A stretch of DNA of 24,705 nt, from IMG/VR virus record IMGVR_UViG_3300024344_000123, positions 1 to 24,705 of that record. One strand, 5' to 3'. The notes beneath the pieces are model-generated. The model made no database searches, was not told the DNA's origin, and worked only from the letters and a program-made list of their open reading frames with translations. Of this stretch, positions 5,874 to 14,217 are shown piece after piece. The DNA is from a virus. The position numbers and the translations under genes were made by a program. How positions within the stretch are numbered: the first letter of the stretch is position 1; every line of letters begins with the position of its first letter.

Positions 5874-8800
5874 TACGCCACCTCCAGTAAAAGCTGATTA
5901 GGTACAACCTGACGAATCTTGTTCTGCGTCTCTGTCGGTAGCGAGTCGATCACATCTAACAGCATCGAATACACCTGCCAGATCGCCGAGTTCATTAATC
6001 GTGTATGTTGGGTTACGCAGTACAAACCGCCATTCTCGACCGTATCGCCAAGCACTCCCAGTTCAACAAGGTCTTGGTCTCGCGTTTTCACGAAATCGTC
6101 CCACCTGTTTTTGATCATACCTTTTGCTAGACCCAACTCGTCAACGGCGTGATCGAATCCGCGCAACAGTGCGGGGTCATTTTTGTCATCGCTCATGTCG
6201 GTCATGGCGGTGCCATTACCAGCGAACACGTCCCCGTCTTCATCCACGGCGAATATGGCGCGATCATCACCGCCATTGTTAGTACACCGAATAGCAAACG
6301 CAACTCCGTCCGCCGTCATCCCATTTGCGGCGTTTGAGCCATCGTGTTGAGCGATTCGGAACTGCATAAGGCCAAAACAGTTAGCTTCCGTTTTGTTTGT
6401 CGTGGCCTGCCCTCCTGTGGTGCGTATTTCGTAGCACGGGGTTTGGGCTTCATTGTCCATCAGGACGTACTGTAAACACCCGCCTTTGTTGGCGTCATAT
6501 TTAGCCAGACTGAAAAACGTATCCGTTTCACCGTGTGACGTTCGACCGTGGGCTACCTCTGCGGCTTTCAAATCAAGGATGTTGTCGTCATTGCCATCCA
6601 TGTGGATTGTGAGGCCCCGAGTCTGCTCAGAGTTTGCGGTATCGCCAATAAAAACATTTCCATTATTGTTAATACGCATCCGCTCCGAGGGGGAGCCTGA
6701 CCCATCTGATGTTGTGTTGAACGTAAGGCGTCCCGGCGTGTCATTCCCGCCAGGGGTACCATCTACTAAGCCTACGATACTAGCGACACGGTTGTTTAAG
6801 TCGGTACCGTCTGCGGCACCAAAGTTTATTGTACCGCATTTATCGGCATCTGCGACAACAGTGTATGTCCCGATTGCCCCACCACGGGCTTTGCCTAACG
6901 TCAGCACTGCACCATTATTGTTATCTGCAAAGTTGCAGATGGCCGCTGACCCATCAGTTTCGCTCGTTCCCAAAACTTGAAATTCTGACGTTATTCCTAT
7001 AGGGCTTATCTGTGCCGTGTGCCCAATTACCAAGCCCTGACCGTTCCCTACGTGAACATCTCCACCCGTAAACGAGTGATAACCAGCAGTGTTGTAGACG
7101 AGATTGGCAGTATCGAACTTAATTGAAGCATCGTCTGCGTCACCGAATTGTACAGGAGCATTGTCGGCAAGGTCTATGACAGACCCACTCAGCACATTCA
7201 GGCTGTTGGCTGTGATCGAAAAATCATCGGCACCGGCAACCTCAATAGTGATCGTATCATCTGCCGACGCGCGAATGCTTGTATCGTTGTCCGCGTCCAA
7301 GTCTATCTTGTTGCCGTTCGCCACCATGTCGATGTCGCCGCTAACCAAAAGCGAATCTGCATCTTCGTCCCACAGCATATACTTGCCACTGGTCGCGCCG
7401 AAGAATTTTACATCGTGACCAGTGTCATCGACGCCAACTGTCACCGTTCCAGTCACCTGAAGCGCAGAACCATTAAACGTCAGGTTCGCTTCACCGTTCA
7501 GGCTGTCAGAGTCTGAAAACGTGGCGATTCGGTTATCGGCTCCATTGGCAATACTTCCGACAGTAGCTTCTGCAATCGTCGTGCCATTTACCGAGAACAC
7601 CATTCCAGACTCTAGGTCCAGACCGCCATCATCAAACGTGCCGATCTTTACCTCATCGACATAAAACCCGATTTTACCATGATCTGTCGTTCCACTAGCG
7701 GTCTTCGACGTAAGTTTAATTTCTTCGGCTGTCTTGTTGCTACCACCATTGTCTACTATAATTGAAAAGCTTTCAGCCGAGCCTGTTCCCATAGTCAGGG
7801 ATACATCAGCCGCATTATTATCGTCGTAAAGAGTCAAGTCACCTGCAACAACATTTACAGCGGCAGTGCCAGCAGATACCTCAAGGTTACTCGCATCCCA
7901 CTTTATGGTTGCGTCATCACCATCACCGAATGTAACCGTAGCGTTATCAGCAAGGTCAATAATCGATCCTGTCAATACGTTGAACGAGTTTGCTGTTATC
8001 GTGAAGTCATCGGCACCCGCCACTTCTATTGAAATCGTATCGTCCGCACTAGCCCTGATGCTTGTGTCGTTGTCGGCATCCAAGTCTATACGGTTATTGT
8101 GGGCAACCATATCAATATCGCCGCTGATCAAAAGTGCATCCGCATCTTCGTCCCACAGCAAGTACTTACCAGCAGTTGCACCAAAGAGCTTTACATCATA
8201 TCCGGTATCATCCTCACCAACCGTGATCGTTCCCGTGTTCGTTGTATTGCCCTTAACGGCAAGAGTTGTTACATCGGTACCATCGTTAATCCCCACGTTC
8301 AGGGTACGAGTTCCCTTTGTCGCAAGGTTAATGGTCTGGTCAACATTGTCATCGCCAACCGAAATTGTCCCACCCGAAGACTCAATGGCTACTACACCGC
8401 TGGCATCAAGGTTGATCGATGCTGTATTAGCTGTTGCGAGAGCACGGGCATCGCTAATTGTAACGATATCCGCGCCACCCTCCTGAATATTGACACCACC
8501 CGCGCCATTTACAGTCAATGCCCCTGCGGAGGTAGACCATGTTGCCGCCGCCGCCGAAGTCAGAGTAAGTGCTCCAGCCGCCGTGCTCCATGTTGCCGCC
8601 GCCGCTGACGTTAGGGTCAAAGCACCGCTAGACGTTGTAAGGTTTGATGCAGACGAAGAATCTATAGAGACTCCAGCACTGTCAATCGTAACTGCACCTG
8701 ACGCATTTAGATCATACGCCGCAGTATCTATGTTGAATTCGGTAGCTGAATTGAGGTCTACGGTAGGAGCAGTAATGTCGAGCGTAGTTCCAGCGTTCAC

Positions 8801-9349
8801 TTCCAAGTGCCCATCTGAACTGGCTATAATATTTTCCCCGCCAGCCGCATCATGGAAACTGAGTTTAGTATCTCCAGCAAGCACCAACTCATCAGCAGAT
8901 TGATCCCACAACATATACTGACCAGATGTATCACCAAACAATTTTACGTCATGTCCAGTACCATCTACCCCAACCTCTACGGGCTTGCTGGATACTATCT
9001 TCTCGCCTGAATCGGTAGTCACAAAAGTCAGGTATGCATTATCTGCTTCTTCGATGACCAGACTTGTAGCCTCATTGTCAGGTATCTTAACTGACCCTGC
9101 GGCACCAAACGTCAAGGCCCCATCTCCACCACTAAGCGTCACATCAGCAGAAAATGTCTTTGCCGCGCTAAACGTCTGTGCGTTTTGCAGAGTGGCGATA
9201 CCGTCCGTAGACGTATAGTCTACGTTGTTTTCGTCTAGGTTATTCCCGTTAAGCGTATTTATAATATGCGTAAACGTATCTGCCAGAGGTTCTGCAACAA
9301 TCTCTGCACCTGACGCGGGTAATGTTCCCTGAGCGGAAAAAGTAGCCAT
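5873..9349 (-). CDS. Large repetitive tail fibre/appendage protein, 1158 aa
   Basis: Likely a host-contacting tail fibre. The N-terminus (residues 1-60) may anchor to the tail. A ~118-residue module with core DVKLFGATAGKYLLWDEDAD and then DLDADNDTSIRASADDTI occurs at about 376-494 and 635-752, and its first part also at 124-160. Between these lie two 17-residue GALTLTSAAAATWST repeats (241-274). The long Asp/Asn/Gly-rich beta-helical repeats suit a trimeric shaft. The C-terminal ~105 residues (from SDDKNDPALLRGFD through NSAIWQVYSMLLDVIDSL) are helical and resemble tails of related marine phage fibres from memory. The exact receptor is unknown. It overlaps both neighbours in TAATG. Confidence 0.85.
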   Translation of the reverse strand: MATFSAQGTLPASGAEIVAEPLADTFTHIINTLNGNNLDENNVDYTSTDGIATLQNAQTFSAAKTFSADVTLSGGDGALTFGAAGSVKIPDNEATSLVIEEADNAYLTFVTTDSGEKIVSSKPVEVGVDGTGHDVKLFGDTSGQYMLWDQSADELVLAGDTKLSFHDAAGGENIIASSDGHLEVNAGTTLDITAPTVDLNSATEFNIDTAAYDLNASGAVTIDSAGVSIDSSSASNLTTSSGALTLTSAAAATWSTAAGALTLTSAAAATWSTSAGALTVNGAGGVNIQEGGADIVTISDARALATANTASINLDASGVVAIESSGGTISVGDDNVDQTINLATKGTRTLNVGINDGTDVTTLAVKGNTTNTGTITVGEDDTGYDVKLFGATAGKYLLWDEDADALLISGDIDMVAHNNRIDLDADNDTSIRASADDTISIEVAGADDFTITANSFNVLTGSIIDLADNATVTFGDGDDATIKWDASNLEVSAGTAAVNVVAGDLTLYDDNNAADVSLTMGTGSAESFSIIVDNGGSNKTAEEIKLTSKTASGTTDHGKIGFYVDEVKIGTFDDGGLDLESGMVFSVNGTTIAEATVGSIANGADNRIATFSDSDSLNGEANLTFNGSALQVTGTVTVGVDDTGHDVKFFGATSGKYMLWDEDADSLLVSGDIDMVANGNKIDLDADNDTSIRASADDTITIEVAGADDFSITANSLNVLSGSVIDLADNAPVQFGDADDASIKFDTANLVYNTAGYHSFTGGDVHVGNGQGLVIGHTAQISPIGITSEFQVLGTSETDGSAAICNFADNNNGAVLTLGKARGGAIGTYTVVADADKCGTINFGAADGTDLNNRVASIVGLVDGTPGGNDTPGRLTFNTTSDGSGSPSERMRINNNGNVFIGDTANSEQTRGLTIHMDGNDDNILDLKAAEVAHGRTSHGETDTFFSLAKYDANKGGCLQYVLMDNEAQTPCYEIRTTGGQATTNKTEANCFGLMQFRIAQHDGSNAANGMTADGVAFAIRCTNNGGDDRAIFAVDEDGDVFAGNGTAMTDMSDDKNDPALLRGFDHAVDELGLAKGMIKNRWDDFVKTRDQDLVELGVLGDTVENGGLYCVTQHTRLMNSAIWQVYSMLLDVIDSLPTETQNKIRQVVPNQLLLEVA
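7094..7447 (-). repeat. Fibre module repeat, copy B (~118 codons)
   Basis: Encodes residues 635-752 of the fibre protein, the second full copy of the module with DVKFFGATSGKYMLWDEDAD and DLDADNDTSIRASADD. A third, partial copy (residues 124-160; 8870-8980) carries only the leading DVKLFGDTSGQYMLWDQSAD segment. Confidence 0.88.
7868..8224 (-). repeat. Fibre module repeat, copy A (~119 codons)
   Basis: Encodes residues 376-494 of the fibre protein, with landmarks DVKLFGATAGKYLLWDEDAD and DLDADNDTSIRASADD. It aligns along its length with copy B at 7094-7447. The protein is highly similar, but many third codon positions differ, so the copies are old and kept by selection on the protein. Confidence 0.88.
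8528..8629 (-). repeat. Two tandem 51-bp repeats within the fibre gene
   Basis: Two adjacent copies encode the 17-residue unit GALTLTSAAAATWST plus two variable residues (241-274). A truncated third (AGALTVNG) follows. Beta strand and Ala-rich turn alternate, as in fibrous shaft repeats. The nucleotide copies are also similar, including GCCGCCGCC runs. Confidence 0.85.
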
Positions 9350-10899
9350 TATTCAACTTCCCTATATTCTACCTGATATCCAGTAGGTTCAAAATCTCTG
9401 GTCCCGGTCCACTCAGGTTGGATGGTTTCAGCAAAACGATTGACGAAGAAAGATTTATTCTGAGAAATATTACCGCCATAGATTATTCCAGTATTATATC
9501 CCGTCCCAGTATTGTAAAAAAGCGATGCTCCAACATCAAGACTGCCAGTTCTCGTAGGCAGTCGTTTTTCGTTTCTTATAACATTTAAAGAAACCGTGGT
9601 AGCAGTAGATTTGTCTATGTAATAAGTGACAATATTTCCGATTTCCTTATCCACCCCGGGAGTCCCAAGGTCATTGGGGATACTGCGTATCGTCCAGTTG
9701 ATATCAGTTCCATTGTCCTGTATTTCAGCAATGTCGTTAGACTTTAGAACGTAGCCATCATACGTTCCCATAAAGTCAAATTCCTTATCGGACACCCTGA
9801 AAGAAACAGCATAATTCTGGGTATCCGTAGGCGTGTCAAACCAAACATCCCCTGTTTCATAGTCGTACACTAAAATCTTATCGTGCCCTGTCGAGTTTGC
9901 GGCACTAGACACCAGCGTCCTAATTTGATGGTCATTCTCCCGAATCCAACTATGAGCATACTGTAGGCGAGAAGGGTTTAAGGTATTCCAATCAAACTGA
10001 ACATCACGGGTAACCAGTTCAAAACTCAGATCTGGCCTAACTACATATGCACCATCAATGGCAATCAAGAAAATCCCAAAAGATGGGTGATAAATAATGC
10101 TGTTCTTTGCTACTGGAGTAAACCCACCCCTCAGGGGGTTGTCTGCGTATGCTTCAATAAATCCCTGTTGAACACCAACTGATATGGGATATATTCCATC
10201 CTTCTTGATAACTATTAATCGACCAAAAGCATCTACCCCGCCAACAATAGGAGCACCGTCTTCAAATACTGCATACCTGTTACCCGCTGGCCAAGTAGTT
10301 ATATCAATCTCAAAAGTTGTTACATCTACATCACACCAGCGAATACGAGTCGGATAAGCAGTGCCACTTTCTGTAGTGTTCAGAACAAACAACAAGTTCT
10401 GGTGAACTACAACATCCTCACACGTAGTCCACAACGTGCCACCTAAGGCGGCGGCATCACCAGAAGCGGCTTTAGTCCATGTAGGATTTGTTCCATTTGT
10501 AGCAACAACCTTATCTTTTATAAAGGCAAATCTATTTCTCTTGTCTGCACCATCTGTGATGCTGACTGATCCCGTAACATCCGCTCTGGTAGACCCATTG
10601 TCGGTGTATATCTTTGTTCCAGCAGTCTCTATTTGAAGAGTAGTACCCCCCTTAAATCCTTGCTGAATCAATCCATTAACCGACTTTGCACCACCACCTT
10701 CAGTAATCTGAGCAGAATTGTATTTTGCAGATCCAAACCTTACTCTGGCAGACCCGCGCTCAGTAAGGTTTATATTTGACAGTAACTCTGTTCTGTCAGG
10801 ACTGAGCCTTTCATCAGGGTACCGATAGTTAGACGTTCCCTTTATTGGGAAGACCTGACTCTTAGTCCACTTCTTTTTGGGATCAAATTCTGTAGCCAT
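9349..10899 (-). CDS. Tail nozzle/stabilization protein (P22 gp10-like)
   Basis: A 516-residue beta-rich protein that follows the adaptor directly. Its order and pattern match the podoviral nozzle (P22 gp10, T7 gp12 role), which forms the hexameric tube below the adaptor and closes the DNA channel. Recurring blade-like strands are visible, such as RNRFAFIKDKVVATNG, VVVHQNLLFVLN, AFGRLIVIKKDGIYPI, FGIFLIAIDGAYVV and KILVYDYETGDVWF, as expected of a beta-propeller core. There is no signal or membrane segment. It overlaps both neighbours by one base. The family call comes from this pattern and synteny, not a search. Confidence 0.85.
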   Translation of the reverse strand: MATEFDPKKKWTKSQVFPIKGTSNYRYPDERLSPDRTELLSNINLTERGSARVRFGSAKYNSAQITEGGGAKSVNGLIQQGFKGGTTLQIETAGTKIYTDNGSTRADVTGSVSITDGADKRNRFAFIKDKVVATNGTNPTWTKAASGDAAALGGTLWTTCEDVVVHQNLLFVLNTTESGTAYPTRIRWCDVDVTTFEIDITTWPAGNRYAVFEDGAPIVGGVDAFGRLIVIKKDGIYPISVGVQQGFIEAYADNPLRGGFTPVAKNSIIYHPSFGIFLIAIDGAYVVRPDLSFELVTRDVQFDWNTLNPSRLQYAHSWIRENDHQIRTLVSSAANSTGHDKILVYDYETGDVWFDTPTDTQNYAVSFRVSDKEFDFMGTYDGYVLKSNDIAEIQDNGTDINWTIRSIPNDLGTPGVDKEIGNIVTYYIDKSTATTVSLNVIRNEKRLPTRTGSLDVGASLFYNTGTGYNTGIIYGGNISQNKSFFVNRFAETIQPEWTGTRDFEPTGYQVEYREVE

Positions 10900-12194
10900 T
10901 ACTGAGCCTTTGCCACTCCAAGATGGACCCCGGGAATGTATGGAGTCCTTGGCAACATCCTACCCATCTGAACATCCGCAAATGTTTGCGTAAGGTTAGA
11001 GTCTCGTTTTACCCCAGACCTATATTCACTAATCCTCTCCGTATACATCTGCTTAAATAGCATCGCAGTATCGTCCTTCCCGAAGGAGGGCAACACCTCA
11101 ACTCCAGCACCATACAGAATCAGGTTGTGGAAGTAGTCATCTATATCAGGCCAATCTTCGTCCTTCACAAGATCGGGCTTCCAAGCAGATGCGCGTAACA
11201 CATACCTTCGCGCTACGTCTGGAGTCGGATAAAATTCTATCCAAACATATTCAGGAGAATCTACCCAAAGGGGAATTACTGAAAGAGTCGCACTGCTGGA
11301 ATCTTTTACAGTGATGTTTCCACTGAACGTGTATCCGGTATTTGCTGTCTTGACAACTCTTTCAATGCGAGAAAAAGACACCGAGCCTGTTACGTCAGAT
11401 GTCCCATTAACTGTTAGCTTTTCCCTGACAAAAACATCACTGCCATCAAAACCAGTTACGGTAACGAAAAAGTTAGCTGAGTCGCTCGTAGAACTAGATG
11501 CGACTGTAATCGTACTGTCTGTAGTAGGCTGATACTGAACACCAAACTTGCCAAGGTTGTAATAGTTAAAAGGATCTCCGGTAGCAGTACTGCCCGGAAA
11601 AGATTTGTCGAATTCGCGAGAAGTTATTTCAACAAGGGATCTGTCATTATTGGGATCGTCTATGTTAAGATCGGTTCTCGCATAAAGAGGCAGTCCGTAT
11701 TTCGACCCCCCACTTCCACGCGTTGATCCCGCCGAAAACCCAAGCACGGTATATGCATTATTACTGACAGACTCTATTTCAATTTTTGCCTCAAAAGACT
11801 TCTCACCAGTTTCAAGTTTGACATTACCTGAACTGTCAGAAGCGGTGAGGTCAACGGTGGAGTTGTTAATGTCTGTTGCAATCTGTGCCGCCGTGCGGCT
11901 TCCAGCAGTCAAAGTAACCGTCTGAGATGGCCCGTCATTCACGGATATCTTCAGTACGTCACTAGAATCTTCAGCGATAGTAAAGTTCTCAGAATTAGAA
12001 CCAGTTACAGAAGATGCACTGCCAGCAGTGGTATTTAAAGTAAACTCCCTTCTGGAAAGCTCTTCATCCAAAAGAGACAGAACGCGACGATATACATTAT
12101 TGATAGCAACGCCAGCCATGTCTTCGGCATCGCCACCTAAATCTTGCGCCCCAATATCAAGCAACTGGCTTTTAAGCTCACCAAAAGACGGCAT
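10899..12194 (-). CDS. Head-tail adaptor (P22 gp4/T7 gp11-like) with inserted domains
   Basis: Adaptors of this type bind below the portal ring and attach the tail nozzle. The N-terminal helical part (residues 1-50, LKSQLLDIGAQDLGGDA to LLDEELSRREF) and the C-terminal part (about 310-431, with EFYPTPDVARRYVLRASAWKP and DIDDYFHNLILYGAGVEVLPSF) match the usual adaptor core. At 431 residues it is about twice the usual length. Two beta segments appear inserted: residues 62-163, which look like a flagellin/hook-type IN repeat, and about 226-306, which look Ig-like. It overlaps both neighbours in TAATG, the next being the nozzle protein. Core assignment is fairly firm; the insertions are my interpretation. 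Confidence 0.82.
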   Translation of the reverse strand: MPSFGELKSQLLDIGAQDLGGDAEDMAGVAINNVYRRVLSLLDEELSRREFTLNTTAGSASSVTGSNSENFTIAEDSSDVLKISVNDGPSQTVTLTAGSRTAAQIATDINNSTVDLTASDSSGNVKLETGEKSFEAKIEIESVSNNAYTVLGFSAGSTRGSGGSKYGLPLYARTDLNIDDPNNDRSLVEITSREFDKSFPGSTATGDPFNYYNLGKFGVQYQPTTDSTITVASSSTSDSANFFVTVTGFDGSDVFVREKLTVNGTSDVTGSVSFSRIERVVKTANTGYTFSGNITVKDSSSATLSVIPLWVDSPEYVWIEFYPTPDVARRYVLRASAWKPDLVKDEDWPDIDDYFHNLILYGAGVEVLPSFGKDDTAMLFKQMYTERISEYRSGVKRDSNLTQTFADVQMGRMLPRTPYIPGVHLGVAKAQ

Positions 12195-12913
12195 TACTTA
12201 TCGCTTTCTCCCGATCCAACCGTAACATCTTTAATAATATCTGATTCGATTTCAGCCTGTGCAAAGAGGTCAGCCCGTTCTTCTTCGTCCATCTGGGAAA
12301 GCATCTGAACCAAGCCAGCGGCTCCATCGGGAAGATCTTCAGATTTCCCGCTAAACTTTCCAGCGATACCAGCAAACGCCTTTTCGATTGTACCCAGAAG
12401 ACGATCTTCGGACCTTTGTTTTTGAACTTCTTCCAGTTCTTGCTTCTGCCTTGTAAGCTCTGGTCCGTTTGTTTTAATTACTTCATGAAGACGAAATACC
12501 CACAGATTATATCGATCATAATCATCGATCTGGCCTAACTCAATCATCTCGTCAGCTTCTTCTGTCCTAAGGATACGCTTGTCAACAAAGGCGCACTCCC
12601 TCTCAAACTTACCGTGAAATGTGAGGATGTAGCCATCATCATCAGAAATGGGGCGAGAGTTCATCTCGCTTCCAACCTCAATGCGGGGCTTGATACCCAG
12701 ACGTTTCAACACTTGCGGGAGATCCGTAAACTGCTCAACCCAAGGATAATTCGGATCGTGACTTGTGTCACAGATCTCTGGGTTTGAAGACTCCAGCTTG
12801 CGGTAAATAGACTCCTTCTTCTGGGAATCAGACAGAGCCAGTATTTCATACCGATCCCTAGTACGTCCTTCCTTCTGAACAGAAGGCTGATCACTACCGA
12901 TTATTACGGGCAT
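12194..12913 (-). CDS. Hypothetical protein before the tail adaptor, 239 aa
   Basis: Unrecognised, mostly hydrophilic protein. The N-terminal 130 residues look mixed alpha/beta, with a central GYILTFHGKFERECAFVDKR segment. A probable coiled-coil helix follows (about residues 152-180: TRQKQELEEVQKQRSEDRLL), then a short AFAGIAGKFSG and an acidic C-terminus. GGAG precedes the ATG. The stop overlaps the adaptor start in TAATG, so the two are probably translated together. It may be an assembly factor or minor virion protein, but the sequence gives no firm function. Confidence 0.72.
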   Translation of the reverse strand: MPVIIGSDQPSVQKEGRTRDRYEILALSDSQKKESIYRKLESSNPEICDTSHDPNYPWVEQFTDLPQVLKRLGIKPRIEVGSEMNSRPISDDDGYILTFHGKFERECAFVDKRILRTEEADEMIELGQIDDYDRYNLWVFRLHEVIKTNGPELTRQKQELEEVQKQRSEDRLLGTIEKAFAGIAGKFSGKSEDLPDGAAGLVQMLSQMDEEERADLFAQAEIESDIIKDVTVGSGESDK

Positions 12914-12927
12914 AGCATTTCTCCGGT

Positions 12928-13281
12928 TTAGCGTGTTATTCCTTGCAAGTTCACCTGACAGTCCGCACTGGACGAGGCGATCTTTCCAAGGATGGCTTCT
13001 CCCTGACCACCGACAACAGTCAGGTTAGGGAAGTTAAAAGAAAGTCCTTCTACTGATATATCAATCTTGGATTGCCAAAGAACAGTCGATGCGGGACTCT
13101 CAATGGTTACAATTGAGTCAGCATCAACGTGCCCAGAGATACCTGTTACTATATGTGTGCGATTTACAGTAACAGAATCGTTTGGCGCAGAATCAGTTAC
13201 AGCCTGTGCCGCATGTGTTGCAGTAGCTCCTGAGTCGGTGCCAACGGCTGTCTCACTCCAAATGGTTGCATCTATAGCCAT
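12928..13281 (-). CDS. Putative beta-rich structural protein, 117 aa
   Basis: Unrecognised small protein, rich in Ala, Thr, Ser and Val, with several predicted strands (TVNRTHIVTGISGHV, SIVTIESPASTVLW, LSFNFPNLTVVGGQGEAIL). No membrane helix. It follows the two preceding beta-rich genes in the same transcript and has AGGTAGG upstream. All three may be small virion surface or neck components made together. The role is inferred only from neighbours and composition. Confidence 0.7.
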   Translation of the reverse strand: MAIDATIWSETAVGTDSGATATHAAQAVTDSAPNDSVTVNRTHIVTGISGHVDADSIVTIESPASTVLWQSKIDISVEGLSFNFPNLTVVGGQGEAILGKIASSSADCQVNLQGITR

Positions 13282-13287
13282 GTTTAC

Positions 13288-13776
13288 CTACCTATAGTAT
13301 CCAGTAATAGTAACCGACACTTCACTTATAGAGTTCTCTATAATATCAACCCCAAGAGCATCGTCTTCGATTAAAATGACACCCCTTAAATCTAGGGGGG
13401 TGTGTGTGTCTACCGCGCAATACACATACTTCAAAATGGCACCTTTTGTGTTTCCTGTTTCATCAGCGTAAGCTTCGGCACTGGCAGAGTTGCTAGACCC
13501 TGTATTTAAATTAACGCCCGTTACTGCTGTTCCAGCAGAAGAGTAATCCGATGTTACAAGATGCACATCCAGCCTAGATGCGGTTGCGCCAACATTGATA
13601 TTAACATCAGTTATATACAGTTTTTGCGTCGAGCTTGTATTCTTGACAATCAAGATTGTGTCATTAGCTGACGAAGAATAAGGAATGCTAGACCAAGAAA
13701 AAGCTAGGCCGTTATCTCTGGAGCTTCTTTCTATTTCAAGCTCTGAAACTCCCTTGTCGCTAACAACCTTAATCAT
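13288..13776 (-). CDS. Putative beta-rich structural protein, ~162 aa
   Basis: I choose the ATG at 13776 because it overlaps the previous stop as ATGA. A TTG at 13797 would add seven residues but lacks a ribosome-binding site. The protein is rich in Ser, Thr and Val with alternating strands (DTILIVKNTSSTQKLYITDV, RLDVHLVTSDYS) and ends in EVSVTITGYYR. It is likely a beta-sandwich protein of the head-tail region. No family is recognised. The next gene begins 6 bases after its stop. Confidence 0.7.
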   Translation of the reverse strand: MIKVVSDKGVSELEIERSSRDNGLAFSWSSIPYSSSANDTILIVKNTSSTQKLYITDVNINVGATASRLDVHLVTSDYSSAGTAVTGVNLNTGSSNSASAEAYADETGNTKGAILKYVYCAVDTHTPLDLRGVILIEDDALGVDIIENSISEVSVTITGYYR

Positions 13777-14066
13777 CGCGTCTGTACCATCTGCCAATAT
13801 CGTACATCGGCAGTCCCACTCGCCACCCTGCCATACACTGCATCACGATAAAAGAACGGGGCGATTGAACCGTCGAAGTCCAGAATAAACTGATCCCCGG
13901 GTTGCAAAGGATAGCCATTGCTTGTGGTTACAGATGAATCCTCTCCAAGGTAAACCACAACAGAACTGTTGTTTTTTATAAGCAGTCCTATTCGGGGTGG
14001 GCTTGATACAGACTTGGCTACAATCTGCGTTGCAGAAGTGCCCACACTAACATTTGCATATGCCAT
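13773..14066 (-). CDS. Putative small beta-rich structural protein, 97 aa
   Basis: Begins MAYANVSVGTSATQIVAKS and continues with RIGLLIKNNSSVVVYLGEDSSV, a Gly-Pro-Gly turn region and VYGRVASGTADVRYWQ. This pattern of strands, with a conserved-looking SGTADVR near the end, resembles small beta-sandwich proteins I have seen in phage structural clusters. It lacks membrane or signal segments. It is the first gene after the structured RNA element, with AAGG a few bases before the ATG. It overlaps the next gene by the 4 bases ATGA, a strong sign of coupled translation. The precise virion location is unknown. Confidence 0.75.
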   Translation of the reverse strand: MAYANVSVGTSATQIVAKSVSSPPRIGLLIKNNSSVVVYLGEDSSVTTSNGYPLQPGDQFILDFDGSIAPFFYRDAVYGRVASGTADVRYWQMVQTR

Positions 14067-14078
14067 TTTACCTTGGTC

Positions 14079-14156
14079 CTAAAACGAATAATGGTGCCCC
14101 AGAGTGTCCGTGATAATTTAGCACGTACTACACCAGAACACCTTATTGGGTTTTAG
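14079..14156 (-). promoter_or_regulatory. Long-range stem upstream of a tail gene
   Basis: Plus-strand segments pair in order: CTAAAAC (14079-14085) with GTTTTAG (14150-14156), AATAA (14087-14091) with TTATT (14143-14147), and GGTG (14093-14096) with CACC (14139-14142). This gives 16 pairs broken only by a small internal loop and one bulged base. It lies one base from the 12-bp hairpin and ends about 5 bases before the AAGG ribosome-binding site of the next gene. A structured 5' leader or processing site is plausible. No known riboswitch class is recognised. Confidence 0.5.
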
Positions 14157-14157
14157 A

Positions 14158-14192
14158 GTGCAGGGTGGGGAACCGGGAAACCCACCCTGCAC
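14158..14192 (-). promoter_or_regulatory. Perfect 12-bp hairpin after the head genes
   Basis: Inverted repeat GTGCAGGGTGGG (14158-14169) and CCCACCCTGCAC (14181-14192) with an 11-base loop. The stem has no mismatch. In the transcribed (minus) direction it lies about 25 bases after a stop codon, but it is followed by TCTAAAACCC, not a U-run, so it is not a textbook intrinsic terminator. It could be a partial terminator, an RNA-processing or RNA-stability element, or part of a larger fold with the adjacent stem at 14079-14156. Confidence 0.75.
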
Positions 14193-14217
14193 ATAGGATC
14201 GATCCAAATTCTACTGC

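Noticed and set aside
6453-6980. Plus-strand open frame (175 codons) opposite the fibre gene
   Set aside because: Lies fully inside the clear minus-strand fibre gene, no start signal, low-complexity product. Treated as a shadow.
7866-8486. Long plus-strand open frame (206 codons) opposite the fibre gene
   Set aside because: It mirrors the repetitive, Asp/Ala/Gly-rich fibre coding sequence in antisense. A similar frame appears opposite the second module copy, as expected from codon bias. It has no ribosome-binding site and no recognisable protein features.
13777-13797. Upstream TTG start for the ~162-residue protein
   Set aside because: It would overlap the previous gene by 25 bases without a ribosome-binding site, while the ATG at 13776 forms a classical ATGA overlap.
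14158-14192. Classification of the 12-bp hairpin as an intrinsic terminator
   Set aside because: The stem is strong, but neither strand has a U-run after it (TCTAAAACCC on the transcribed side). Kept as a structured element instead.
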